Source: Ignavibacteria bacterium RIFOXYC2_FULL_35_21 (GTDB taxonomy: Bacteria > Bacteroidota > Ignavibacteria > Kapaibacteriales > UBA2268). From it: DNA of 63,294 bases. The translations under genes and the position numbers were made by a program. Positions 33,296 through 42,166 of the stretch are shown in pieces (the stretch's first letter is position 1; each line of letters begins with the position of its first letter). The notes under the pieces were generated by a model. That model was given only the letters and a program-made list of their open reading frames with translations. It was not told where the DNA came from and made no database searches. The stretch spans positions 1 through 63,294 of the forward strand of contig MHAY01000053.1 in assembly GCA_001804705.1 (NCBI GenBank). The letters run 5' to 3'.

Positions 33296-34627
33296 ATGGA
33301 AATAACTCAGACAGATTCGACTAAGAAAAGACTCGAAGAAATAGAGAAGGAACTTGCCAATCTGAAGCAGGAACAATCCGGGCTTAAAGCAAGGTGGGAC
33401 AAGGAAAAAAGCATCATTCAAAGCATCAGAAGCTACAAGGCAAGAATAGAAGAAGCAAAACAAAAAGCCGATGATTTTGAGCGTCAGGGTGAACTCGGTA
33501 AGGTTGCAGAACTTCGCTATGGAACCATTCTCGAACTTGAAAAAAAACTTAAAGAAGCAAACGGGAAATTAATCGAGGTTCAGAAAAACAGCAAACTGCT
33601 GAAGGAAGAAGTTGATGCCGAAGATATTGCCGAAATTGTTGCAAAGTGGACTGGTATTCCCGTTCAGAGAATGCTAGAGACAGAAAGAACAAAACTACTT
33701 AAAATTGAAGAACGTATTCATCAGAGGCTTGTTGACCAGGAGGATGCTGTTTCGGCTGTGGCTAATGCAATCAGACGAACGAGGGCAGGATTGCAGGATG
33801 TGAACAGGCCAATTGGCTCATTCATCTTTCTTGGTACGACAGGTGTTGGTAAAACCGAAATGGCTCACGCCCTTGCCGAATTTCTTTTCGACTCCGAAAC
33901 TGCGATGGTTCGAATTGATATGAGCGAGTACATGGAAAAGTATTCGGTATCGAGAATGATTGGGGCCCCTCCGGGATATGTCGGTTATGACGAGGGAGGG
34001 CAGTTGACAGAAGCTATAAGGCATCATCCTTATTCAGTAGTTCTGTTAGATGAAATTGAAAAGGCACATCCCGAAGTGTTTAATGTTCTTTTACAGGTTC
34101 TCGATGAAGGCAGGCTCACAGACGGGAAGGGTAGAACTGTAAATTTCAAGAACACAATTATTATAATGACATCAAACCTTGGAACTGAAATCTTGCAGGA
34201 TAAGATACAGGATATAAACGAAAATAACCGTGATGAGCTGATGAGTAGGCTGAGAGTGAATATTATTGACCTTTTACGTAAGAAAATGCGTCCTGAATTT
34301 CTAAACAGAATTGATGAAATTATACTTTTTAAGCCGTTAATCAGAAATGAAATTCATCAGATTGCACTCCTTCAGATGAATGGATTGAAGAACAAACTTG
34401 CAAAGATGGATATAACCATGGAAATATCGGAAGACGCATTAGACTGGCTCACACGAATCGGTTATGATACCCAATTCGGAGCAAGGCCTCTCAAAAGGGC
34501 ATTACAGAAGCATATTGCCGACCCTTTGGCACTAAAATTGTTAGAATCAGAGTTTAAGGCGGGTGATACTATTGTAATTAATACAGATGAAAAGGGATTT
34601 GTATTTACAAAAGGAACATCCGAATAA
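33296..34627 (+). CDS. clpB: N-terminally truncated ClpB (partial M-domain plus second AAA+ domain)
   Basis: 443 residues align with the C-terminal half of ClpB, a ring-forming disaggregase normally about 860 residues. It begins inside the coiled-coil middle domain (TKKRLEEIEKELANLKQEQS). The second AAA+ module is complete: VAKWTGIPVQRML, Walker A GTTGVGKT (180-187; usually GPTGVGKT), Walker B VVLLDEIEKAHPEV, sensor-1 IIIMTSNLG, arginine finger RPEFLNRIDE and sensor-2 GARPLKR. The N-domain and the first AAA+ ring are absent, and an in-frame stop lies 21 nt before the ATG. The 5' end abuts a repeat array. It is either a rearrangement product or a stand-alone D2 protein; disaggregation by the normal mechanism is unlikely. 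A lipoprotein gene follows after 29 nt. Confidence 0.88.
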   Translation: MEITQTDSTKKRLEEIEKELANLKQEQSGLKARWDKEKSIIQSIRSYKARIEEAKQKADDFERQGELGKVAELRYGTILELEKKLKEANGKLIEVQKNSKLLKEEVDAEDIAEIVAKWTGIPVQRMLETERTKLLKIEERIHQRLVDQEDAVSAVANAIRRTRAGLQDVNRPIGSFIFLGTTGVGKTEMAHALAEFLFDSETAMVRIDMSEYMEKYSVSRMIGAPPGYVGYDEGGQLTEAIRHHPYSVVLLDEIEKAHPEVFNVLLQVLDEGRLTDGKGRTVNFKNTIIIMTSNLGTEILQDKIQDINENNRDELMSRLRVNIIDLLRKKMRPEFLNRIDEIILFKPLIRNEIHQIALLQMNGLKNKLAKMDITMEISEDALDWLTRIGYDTQFGARPLKRALQKHIADPLALKLLESEFKAGDTIVINTDEKGFVFTKGTSE

Positions 34628-34656
34628 AATATTTCTGAAATATATTCAGGTTGAAT

Positions 34657-36546
34657 ATGCTAATAAGAAAGCATAAACGGGTAGCTGTCTCAATTTTGAT
34701 TGCAGCAGTTTTTGCATGTACCGGACTATTGTTTCAGTCTTGTGCAACCAAACCGATTGAGGTCAAAACCTTCACCGGTTACATACAGGTCGAGGAAGGA
34801 GAATCTGCCGACATAGCCTGGGATTTTGTTAATGCTGAACGCGTGCAGATTAAAGGCCTGAATTACAACTTCAGCCCAAATGACAGTTATAAAGTGAAGC
34901 CTACAGGAACAAAGATTGTCCAGGTTACGGCGTATCGCGGTAATGATTCTCTCGTTGTTAATTCAGTAATAGATATAGCTCCGAAAAAGGTAAAACCCCA
35001 GTTCGGGAGAGGTTCAACAATGGATTTCATCGGCCTAAGCCCTGCTTATCTCGAAAGCGATTATCTATCAGGAGTTATAAAAGCTGATTCGACACTGAAT
35101 CCTTACCAGATTAAAATAATGAGAACGGTATATCCATATACAAATGACCAGTTTTTGGTAAGGGCAATCGTTCTCGACAGGTTTGGAAATTATATGCAGG
35201 GGCTATCTTCGTTACCGGGAGAAATTAATTGGTCTGCTTCGTTGCAATCAGACCTGGTATCGAGCAATTATGATGTAACGACATTCAATGAAAAGGATTA
35301 CTCTACATCCGAAGGTATTGACATAAATATCCTGCTCGATAATTCATCAGCGGCACAGAAGAATGTTCAAATTATTGAATCTATCAGGTCTTTTCTCCCT
35401 TATCTGACAAAATTTGATAAAGTCTCTTTTTCATATTTCAATCAATCGAAAATTGATGTGTTTCAGTTTACAAATCCGACAGATGCAAGCAAGGAATTTA
35501 ATAAAGTATCCTTGCCACAACCGCAGGGATTAAATTCGATATATAAATCCGCTTATACATCAATCAGTCCTCTTGCATCAGGATTCAAAAGAACAAAAAT
35601 TCTGGTTGTTATTACATATGGTTCCGATAATTCTTCAATCATATATTCATCCAATGATGTCGGTAAGCTGGCACATGACCTGGATGTTCCTGTTTATATC
35701 ATAGGAGTCGGCAGTGCTATGGAAAGTTATTCCCTGAAATATCTTAGCTCATTAACGGGAGGTAGATATTATCAGGTAACGAGCGATGATATACCAAAGC
35801 TTGAAAACATTCTGCTTGAGATTGTATTTTCGCAAAAGGGATATTATGAATTACTTCTGCCTGTCTATTCGAGCCAGCTTGAACAGAATATGATTAAGTC
35901 TGTTCTTACCTATAAGAGAGACAAAGTAAAGCTGAATGATAAAGCGAATATTATTCTCAAATCTGAAGTTCAATTTTCGAGTTATCAGGCATTGGCTTAT
36001 TTTAATTATAGAGATACATTGATACTACCTGAGTTTGAGGTAATCTTCAAATCGCTTTCAAAAGTGCTAAAGGATAATCCCAACTCAGTAATTCAACTTA
36101 TCGGGCATAGTAGTACAGAAGGGACGAACGAATATAATGCCGAAATTTCTTTGAAACGTGCTCAGGAGGCAAGGAGGAGGTTAATTGGATTAGGTGCTGC
36201 ACCTTCGCAAATCCGTATTCGAGGTGAGGGTAATGCCAAGCCGGTTTATTATTTGCAGTCAACTCAATGGCAGCAGCAGAACAACAGGCGTGTAACTGTT
36301 CGATGGCTTGACCCGTCTATTCTACCTTATGAAATAATTGCAGGACAATCATCAACCGAAAATGATGCTCTTTCAAAAGTGGAACAATGGGAAGGAAAAA
36401 AGTATCAGGTATATTATGAAAGATACATTGACAACAATATCCCTGTATATAAGGTAAAACTATGGGGCTATGCCACCCAAAAGGACGCAGAAGACACAGC
36501 AAAACATCTGAAAGATAAGTTCAAATCATACTTTGCTGTGGAATAA
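34657..36546 (+). CDS. Lipoprotein with VWA, OmpA and SPOR-like domains
   Basis: I chose the ATG at 34657 (629 residues); a TTG two codons earlier is also open. The signal peptide ends in a relaxed lipobox (GLLFQSC), giving a predicted lipoprotein. An Ig-like segment (YIQVEEGESADIAWDF) is followed by a von Willebrand A domain (about 222-400) with the metal-site-like DNSSA at 228-232; the canonical DxSxS is incomplete. A C-terminal OmpA domain (IQLIGHSSTEGTNEYNAEIS...NNRRVTVRW, about 455-560) and a SPOR-like tail (KYQVYYERY...AKHLKDKF) suggest contact with peptidoglycan. The protein is probably periplasmic and anchored in the outer membrane. The VWA-OmpA-SPOR combination is unusual. Confidence 0.83.
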   Translation: MLIRKHKRVAVSILIAAVFACTGLLFQSCATKPIEVKTFTGYIQVEEGESADIAWDFVNAERVQIKGLNYNFSPNDSYKVKPTGTKIVQVTAYRGNDSLVVNSVIDIAPKKVKPQFGRGSTMDFIGLSPAYLESDYLSGVIKADSTLNPYQIKIMRTVYPYTNDQFLVRAIVLDRFGNYMQGLSSLPGEINWSASLQSDLVSSNYDVTTFNEKDYSTSEGIDINILLDNSSAAQKNVQIIESIRSFLPYLTKFDKVSFSYFNQSKIDVFQFTNPTDASKEFNKVSLPQPQGLNSIYKSAYTSISPLASGFKRTKILVVITYGSDNSSIIYSSNDVGKLAHDLDVPVYIIGVGSAMESYSLKYLSSLTGGRYYQVTSDDIPKLENILLEIVFSQKGYYELLLPVYSSQLEQNMIKSVLTYKRDKVKLNDKANIILKSEVQFSSYQALAYFNYRDTLILPEFEVIFKSLSKVLKDNPNSVIQLIGHSSTEGTNEYNAEISLKRAQEARRRLIGLGAAPSQIRIRGEGNAKPVYYLQSTQWQQQNNRRVTVRWLDPSILPYEIIAGQSSTENDALSKVEQWEGKKYQVYYERYIDNNIPVYKVKLWGYATQKDAEDTAKHLKDKFKSYFAVE

Positions 36547-36572
36547 AAACATGAAATTTTAGAATAAATAAA

Positions 36573-36603
36573 TTTGGTGATGGATAATAAACCCATCACC
36601 AAA
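36573..36603. terminator. Bidirectional terminator between convergent genes
   Basis: A perfect 11-bp stem (TTTGGTGATGG with CCATCACCAAA) encloses a 9-nt AT-rich loop. It lies 26 nt after the VWA-OmpA gene and 35 nt after the end of the convergent decarboxylase gene. On the minus strand it is followed by TTTATTTATT, so termination should be strongest in that direction. Confidence 0.85.
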
Positions 36604-36638
36604 CAAATATTAATTAGAAACGCTGCTGGATGAAGAAA

Positions 36639-37025
36639 CTATGAATTCTGTGAACGAATAAAAGCTGCCATCGTTTCGAGTTCTTTTTTGAATTCTTCGA
36701 AGTCTAATGCAAATCCATTTATCCAGGTACTCCAACCGGCTGCAGATTTAGCAAAATGGATTGCATCTTCTATTTCTGCATCGGTTGCTCCATTTAGTTT
36801 TGCGGCGACTGTATGGAATGCAACGCAATATCTGCATTTGGATACTGCTGCTATACCTATTCCGATAAGTTCCCTGTATTTATTCGGAATTGCCCCTTCA
36901 TCGAATTGTACTCTTTTGAAAAGCTGCCACTCCATTTCAAGTGACGAATCCGGAATTAATTGAATGAATTTCGGAACAAGTCCAAACATCCCTTTTATCT
37001 CTGCATATACTTCTTGACGTGTCAT
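36639..37025 (-). CDS. Carboxymuconolactone decarboxylase / AhpD-like protein
   Basis: 128 residues from the ATG at 37025, which follows an AGGAGA ribosome-binding site; the longer frame up to 37073 has no such signal. The fold signature is clear: RELIGIGIAAVSKCRYCVAFHTVAAKLNGAT, with Glu52, the CxxC pair Cys64/Cys67 and His71 as in the AhpD active site. Members act as alkylhydroperoxidase-type disulfide reductants or gamma-carboxymuconolactone decarboxylases; with the CxxC present, a thiol-redox role is more likely. It appears monocistronic. Confidence 0.88.
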   Translation of the reverse strand: MTRQEVYAEIKGMFGLVPKFIQLIPDSSLEMEWQLFKRVQFDEGAIPNKYRELIGIGIAAVSKCRYCVAFHTVAAKLNGATDAEIEDAIHFAKSAAGWSTWINGFALDFEEFKKELETMAAFIRSQNS

Positions 37026-37324
37026 ATATATTTCTCCTGAATATGAAATTGGGTGCATTTTTATTATTAACACTGCTTAAGCACCATAAAGCAGCAAAGT
37101 TCAAATTCAATAGTTGGAATTATTTATTAAATTATTACAATACATCAATTTATTTCAAATTTAGTTCAAACAAAATTAAAAACAAAGCAATTATAATAAT
37201 TTATTTAGATATTGCTAAATTTATTAATAAGGAATTAAGATAATTTAAGAAAAGAATAAGTCATATTTTGCTGTGGTTTAAATGCGAATTTTTAATTTTA
37301 TTATTCTGTGTTGTGAAATAATTA
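37026..37324. other. Intergenic, no gene seen
   Basis: 299 nt of very AT-rich DNA between two minus-strand genes. A 74-codon plus-strand frame overlaps it (37019-37243) but is lysine/asparagine/isoleucine-rich low-complexity sequence with no ribosome-binding site, and I do not call it a gene. Confidence 0.4.
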
Positions 37325-39388
37325 TCATTTATAATGTGTAATAATCAACCTGCTATAAAAATTCTTTGTACCAATATTAATCATTATATAATAAACACCT
37401 GTTGACACATCATTCAATTTAATCGTAAATGGATGTTGACCATTATTTTGAAAGGGTAAATAATCCCTAATAGCATTCCCACATAAATCGTAAACTCTTA
37501 TTTTAACAGATTCCTCAATCTCGGATTTTATATAAAATGTAGCTTCATCATTTGCAGGATTAGGATAAATTTTTAATTCATTTTTGTTATCGGTAAAGTC
37601 ATCATATAATCCAAAATCGTTTGACTTGAATACTCCATCACTATAAGTACCAAGATATGCAGTATTATTTTTTCCAAAACAAATGTCTGATGTTGCAGCC
37701 GTATCTGATAAACCCTTCCCAATAAAGAACCAATTGTCACCATTATCAACTGACATCTGTATGCCATTTAATGAACCTGTATAAATATTATCTTTTTTAT
37801 CAATTTTTAGAAAATTTAATCCATAATCATTACTATTAAGATAGTTGAAAGTTTTACCTGTATCGAGTGAGCGATATGTCCCATTACTTCCCCCCCCATC
37901 CTTTTATATTAATAAACATACCCCCTTTATTATTAATAGCTACTAAAGTTCTATAATTTTCATCAATAAAAAATATCTGTTTAAAAGTCTCACCAAAGTC
38001 TTCCGAAAAAAAAGCTCCATGATCATATGTGCCTATTAATACAAATTTATCTTTAAATGTAGCAATTGAGGTTATACTTGAATTTTTAAAATCTTTACTT
38101 TTCCATGATAAACCATCATCATCTGAATAATATAAACCATTAAATCCTCCGGCATAAATTCTTCCGTTATTAGATCCAGTAAATGTATTTACTACAGCAT
38201 CAAAATAAAGTATTGACCATGTTATTCCGTCATCAGTTGATTTTATTAGAATGGAATCATTCCCAGAATAAATATTTCCGTTAACAGCACAATAAATTGA
38301 ATTAAATGATTCGTTTGAAAGTGTTTGTAATTCAATTTTTTCCATTCTACACCAGAATTTGTTGTCTTAAAAATTCCACTTTGAGTTGCTCCAAAAACTA
38401 CACCTATTTGATTAATATCAATACAATTTATTCTCGAGTTTAAAATTCCATTATTATTCAAAGTAGTTGATTCATTATTGAAATCATATTTTATTATTCC
38501 ATTACTTCCTGAAGAACCGTACATTTTATTATCCAGTATTGTAATAGAATTTATAGAATTACCTGTCAACCCTTTTAATTTAATCCATGAATTTCCTCCA
38601 TCAGTTGAACGACATACATCGTCTCCAAGTGCATAAACATCACAATTTTTATCAATCATCACATCATAAATACTTTTTAACGGAATAGAATCCTTGATTT
38701 TATTCCATGATATGCCTTTATCTGATGATATATAAATTATACTATCTTCACATCCAATTATAAAATTATCTGTACACTTATTATAAGCTCCATTATTAAT
38801 TCCACTGTTTAATTGTGGATCATAAATTTTGATATTTTCCCAATTTTGTCCGTAATCTGAACTACGACCAATTGTTCCACTATACCAAGTAATAATTATT
38901 ACATTTCCTGAATCAATGAAAAAATTAAAGTATAATTCATAATAAATTTTTTTCCATGATTGACCATTATCTGTAGATAAAATTAAATGACTGTCAAAGC
39001 GAGCAAAAATATAGTCATTTTTTGCTATTTGAATTTGATTAACCCATGACTTTCCGAGATAAGGTACATGTAAAGATTTTAAAAAGTTTAATTCCTTATC
39101 ATAAAGATAAATTTCAGAAAATCTATTTCCAATTAGACAATTGTTATCTTTATCAAATGCAATTGCAATTACATTTTCGACCGGGAGTTTAGTCCAAATA
39201 TCCCCAAGGTTTGTGGATTTATATAAATTACCAGAAAATGTGATTGTATATAAATACCCTTGCGAGTCTGATATTATATATATCAATTGTGCTGCATAAG
39301 GACCATTGGTTTGCTCCCAAACGGGATTACTAAATGCTAAAGTAAAACTAAGACAGAATAACAATAAAGCTACGACATGGAGTTTCAT
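37325..39388 (-). pseudogene. Beta-propeller T9SS cargo gene with two homopolymer frameshifts
   Basis: Three collinear frames make one protein of about 687 residues. The first (39388-about 38340) has a signal peptide and propeller units (YKSTNLGDIWTKL, ILSTDNGQSWKKI, CRSTDGGNSWIKL). It leaves frame at an A6 tract (T6 on plus, 38336-38341): adding one A joins GVEWKK to IELQTLSNESFNSIYC. The second (to 37884) leaves frame at a G8 tract (C8 on plus, 37890-37897): removing one G joins KGWGG to SNGTYRSLDTGKTFNYL. The third carries MSVDNGDNWF and a complete T9SS sorting domain (IYPNPANDEATFYIK...GVYYIMIN). Both shifts lie at homopolymers, so phase variation or sequence error is as likely as true decay. 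Confidence 0.85.
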
Positions 39389-40199
39389 TTTTCCTCCTAA
39401 TCATTTTATTATCAAAATTCAAACGAATAAAATATATTCCGGTATTTAAATTTTCAAGGTTTAGTTCTGTTGTTTCCTGCTCAATAACAAATGATAATTT
39501 TAAGTTCCCGTTAATATCGTATAATTCACCTCTTATTTCAGCTTTAATATCAGATGTTAATTTAATAAAAATATTTTTGTTATAAGAATAAATAATTGGA
39601 TTATTCGACAAACTAATTTCCTGAACATAATCAACATCTTTATCACCTGCTAAAATACTTTGTCCGGCAACATCTTCATAGGCACAATCCTTGATTTTAA
39701 TATATGTCGAATCTGAAGGAATTTCAATGCCTATCCAACCATAATGGTAAGAATTGTTGATTTTGAATCTGACTGCAACATATTTTTCAACCGAACCGGG
39801 CCAATTACCGAGGAAATAAAGTGCATTTGTTCCCACACCGTTATAAGTATTAAGCCATTCAGATAAACTTTCCGAAATTTCCTCCAAGTAACCAAGGATT
39901 GTTGGAGTTCCATTATCAACGAGAATTTCATTAGTAAATGATGTCGGCTCTGAATAAATTTCACATACTATATCACCCATTTGATTTCCGTGATTGAAAA
40001 AGTATTCATTAATACCATCATTGTTCATATCAAGCTGATATCTCTGGCTTTGGTTTAATGATAGTTCTGAAATGGTAGTGTCAATTTCTTTGTACTTGAT
40101 TTCTGCAGAAGCATAACTAAACACTAGTGCAAGGGTAATTAACAATAAAAGGAAATGGTTTGTTTTGTTTAACAAGCAAATAGTAATTAAAGTTTTCAT
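39348..40199 (-). CDS. Secreted protein with T9SS sorting domain, overlapping the next gene
   Basis: A 283-residue protein with a long signal peptide ending about SYASAE. The central part (NNDGINEYFFNHGNQMGD..., RFKINNSYHYGWIGIEI, YEDVAGQSILAGD) resembles domains common in secreted Bacteroidota proteins that end in a T9SS tail. The C-terminal domain is recognisable (LSNNPIIYSYNKNIFI, GELYDINGNLKLS, LNTGIYFIRLNF). The last 17 residues are not typical of a sorting domain: they are read through the ribosome-binding site AGGAGG and the start of the following cargo gene (41-nt overlap). One extra A in the A5 tract there would end the protein at a normal ...MIRRKK. Confidence 0.78.
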   Translation of the reverse strand: MKTLITICLLNKTNHFLLLLITLALVFSYASAEIKYKEIDTTISELSLNQSQRYQLDMNNDGINEYFFNHGNQMGDIVCEIYSEPTSFTNEILVDNGTPTILGYLEEISESLSEWLNTYNGVGTNALYFLGNWPGSVEKYVAVRFKINNSYHYGWIGIEIPSDSTYIKIKDCAYEDVAGQSILAGDKDVDYVQEISLSNNPIIYSYNKNIFIKLTSDIKAEIRGELYDINGNLKLSFVIEQETTELNLENLNTGIYFIRLNFDNKMIRRKNETPCRSFIVILS

Positions 40200-40342
40200 A
40201 AAATCTCCACATAAAAAGTTATATATATATCAATAAATCCATTATATGCAGATTTGTTTCAAAAAACGAAGAAAAGATTGATGAAGTTATTTTTTGATGT
40301 CCAAATTCGATGAAATAGTTTTTTAGGAGAAATTTAATATAA

Positions 40343-40561
40343 CTAGCTTTGTTTTAATTCATCAGTTTCTCTTTTTAAATTCATCATGGCTTCTTTACTA
40401 ACTTCATCAACAGAATTATTCAAAAAAAGATTTCTCTGCCAAGTAGTATAATCAAATGGTTCTCGCTGTATTAAAGAAATAAATTTCTCAGCCTGGACTT
40501 CTCCAAGTTCTTTGCTTAAAGCTAAAATACCTTTTATTCTAATTTCTGTATCAGTTAACAT
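40343..40561 (-). CDS. Small antitoxin-like protein paired with the PIN gene
   Basis: 72 residues from the ATG at 40561 (MLTDTEIRIKGILALSKELG...); the frame also extends to 40576, which would overlap the PIN gene end. The protein is acidic/helical with FISLIQREPFDYTTWQRNLF as its most distinctive stretch. Similar short proteins accompany PIN-domain genes in other Bacteroidota as far as I recall, so an antitoxin role is inferred from context. Its start is 2 nt after the PIN stop codon, so the two are translationally linked, with the toxin gene first. Confidence 0.6.
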   Translation of the reverse strand: MLTDTEIRIKGILALSKELGEVQAEKFISLIQREPFDYTTWQRNLFLNNSVDEVSKEAMMNLKRETDELKQS

Positions 40562-40562
40562 C

Positions 40563-41000
40563 TTAATTTTTCTCAATTAATTGAACCAATGTTAATGGAT
40601 TTAAGATTTCTAATTCACTTATTAAGTCAGCTTTTTTAATCAATAAATCATCAGTCGTAATAAAGTAATCGCAATTTAAATCAATCGAACAAGATATATG
40701 TAAAGAGTCTTTACTATTAAAACCTAATTATATAAACGTTTTAGCCTTCGTAATTATTTCAATATTAGCTGCGGTATAATATTTTGAATATTTTTTCCAA
40801 TTGATAATAAATTGTTTCCTTTCTTCAAAAGGATTAAATGAATTTTCAAAATCAATCATATACGACCATGCTAACTCTATTTTTCCTAACTGTATTAGGT
40901 TTTGTATATATAATTTTGCTTCTGTTTCAAGATAAATTCTCTTTTGATTTTGATTATCAAAAGGTCTGTTCAAGCTGCAATTATCAAGATATACTATCAT
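40563..41000 (-). pseudogene. PIN-domain (VapC-like) toxin with in-frame stop
   Basis: From the ATG at 41000 the frame reads MIVYLDNCSLNRPFD (first PIN aspartate at residue 6), ETEAKLYIQ and WSYMIDFENSFNPFEERK, and reaches a TAA at 40728-40730. After it the same frame continues without a shift: LGFNSKDSLHISCSIDLNCD, YFITTDDLLIKKADLISELE, ILNPLTLVQLIEKN, to a TAA at 40563-40565. The downstream part contains the conserved KDSLHI...D...TTDD segment with the remaining catalytic acids, so the shortened protein would be inactive. A single GAA-to-TAA change would explain it. Toxin inactivation with retention of the antitoxin-like gene is a common decay path. Confidence 0.8.
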
Positions 41001-41023
41001 GAATATTTCCAATTATAATTTAA

Positions 41024-41971
41024 TTATTGATTTTGTTCCGCCAGCCATCTTTCGGCATCAATAGCGGCGGCACATCCTGTACCTGCGGCTGTGACAGCCT
41101 GGCGATAAATATGGTCCTGAACATCACCACAGGCAAATACACCTTCAATATTGGTATATGTTGATTTTCCTTTTGTAATTAAATATCCGTTTTCATCCAT
41201 ATCCAGAATACCTTTGAATATTTCAGTGTTAGGAGTGTGTCCAATCGCAATGAATACACCATCAGCCGGAAGAGATGTAATTTCACCGGTTTTGACATTT
41301 TTAACATTGATGCCTGTGAGTCGCTTAATTCCCATATTCTCTTCACCCGTGTATTCTTCAATTACGGAATCGAGAAGAAAATCTATTTTAGGATTATTTT
41401 TAGCTCTTTCAATCATAATTTTTGAAGCACGAAATTCCTGACGCCTGTGTATAATTGTTACTGAAGAGGCAAAGTGAGTCAGGTAATTTGCTTCTTCGAA
41501 TGCGGTATCACCACCACCTATAACATATATTTTCTGGTTTTTAAAAAAGAAACCATCACAAGTTGCACAGGCTGAAATTCCAAATCCCCAGAATTTATCT
41601 TCTTCTTTTGCAAATAACCTTCTGGCTGTTGCACCGGTTGAAATAATAACTGCATCGGCAGTATAGGACTTATCTCTGTCTGACCAAAGCCGGAATGGGC
41701 GTTGTGAAAAGTCAACTTTTATAATCGTTTCAAAAATTGATTTTGCACCAAACCGGTGAGCCTGTTTTCTGAAAATTTCCATCATTTCGGGGCCCATAAC
41801 TCCGTCAGGGAAACCGGGATAGTTTTCCACTTCAGTTGTTATTGTCAATTGTCCACCCGGTTGATTACCTTCAAAAACCACTGTATCCATGTTTGCTCTT
41901 CCTGCATATAATGCGGCAGTAAATCCTGCCGGTCCTGAGCCTATAATAATAATCTTATCGTGTTCGGTCAT
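41024..41971 (-). CDS. trxB: Thioredoxin-disulfide reductase
   Basis: An NADPH-dependent flavoenzyme that reduces thioredoxin. The 315 residues fit the low-molecular-weight family. FAD-binding IIIIGSGPAGFTAALYAGRA is at the N-terminus; the redox-active CATC is at Cys135/Cys138 (GISACATCDGFFF); the NADPH-binding motif is VIGGGDTAFEEA; and the C-terminal FAD motif is GVFACGDVQDHIYRQAVTAAGTG. The start ATG follows a TTGGAGAATAA ribosome-binding site. It appears to be a single-gene unit, since the PIN gene follows after 23 nt but has a different role. Confidence 0.97.
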   Translation of the reverse strand: MTEHDKIIIIGSGPAGFTAALYAGRANMDTVVFEGNQPGGQLTITTEVENYPGFPDGVMGPEMMEIFRKQAHRFGAKSIFETIIKVDFSQRPFRLWSDRDKSYTADAVIISTGATARRLFAKEEDKFWGFGISACATCDGFFFKNQKIYVIGGGDTAFEEANYLTHFASSVTIIHRRQEFRASKIMIERAKNNPKIDFLLDSVIEEYTGEENMGIKRLTGINVKNVKTGEITSLPADGVFIAIGHTPNTEIFKGILDMDENGYLITKGKSTYTNIEGVFACGDVQDHIYRQAVTAAGTGCAAAIDAERWLAEQNQ

Positions 41972-42107
41972 TTATTCTCCAATTATTTTAAATGTGTAAA
42001 AGTATATAAACAAAATTACGAATTAATTAAGAATTTATTATTGCTTATTAGTAATGTATATAAATGAAAGTATTAATTAAAAATGAATATATCATTGATA
42101 AAAAAAA

Positions 42108-42137
42108 TGTCACTCTTCGACATTGCTCAGAGTGACA
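42108..42137 (-). terminator. Intrinsic terminator built from a TCGAC-loop hairpin (copy E)
   Basis: The 9-bp stem TGTCACTCT/AGAGTGACA encloses TCGACATTGCTC. On the minus strand it is followed by ATTTTTTTTATC, a proper U-tract, 30 nt after the end of the outer-membrane protein gene at 42167. Here a dispersed repeat appears to serve as the gene's terminator. Confidence 0.75.
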
Positions 42138-42166
42138 AATGTGTGATGTCTGCGATTCAAAAAGTT

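Noticed and set aside
37019-37243. 74-codon plus-strand frame
   Set aside because: AT-driven low-complexity sequence, without a ribosome-binding site, overlapping the start of a well-supported minus-strand gene.
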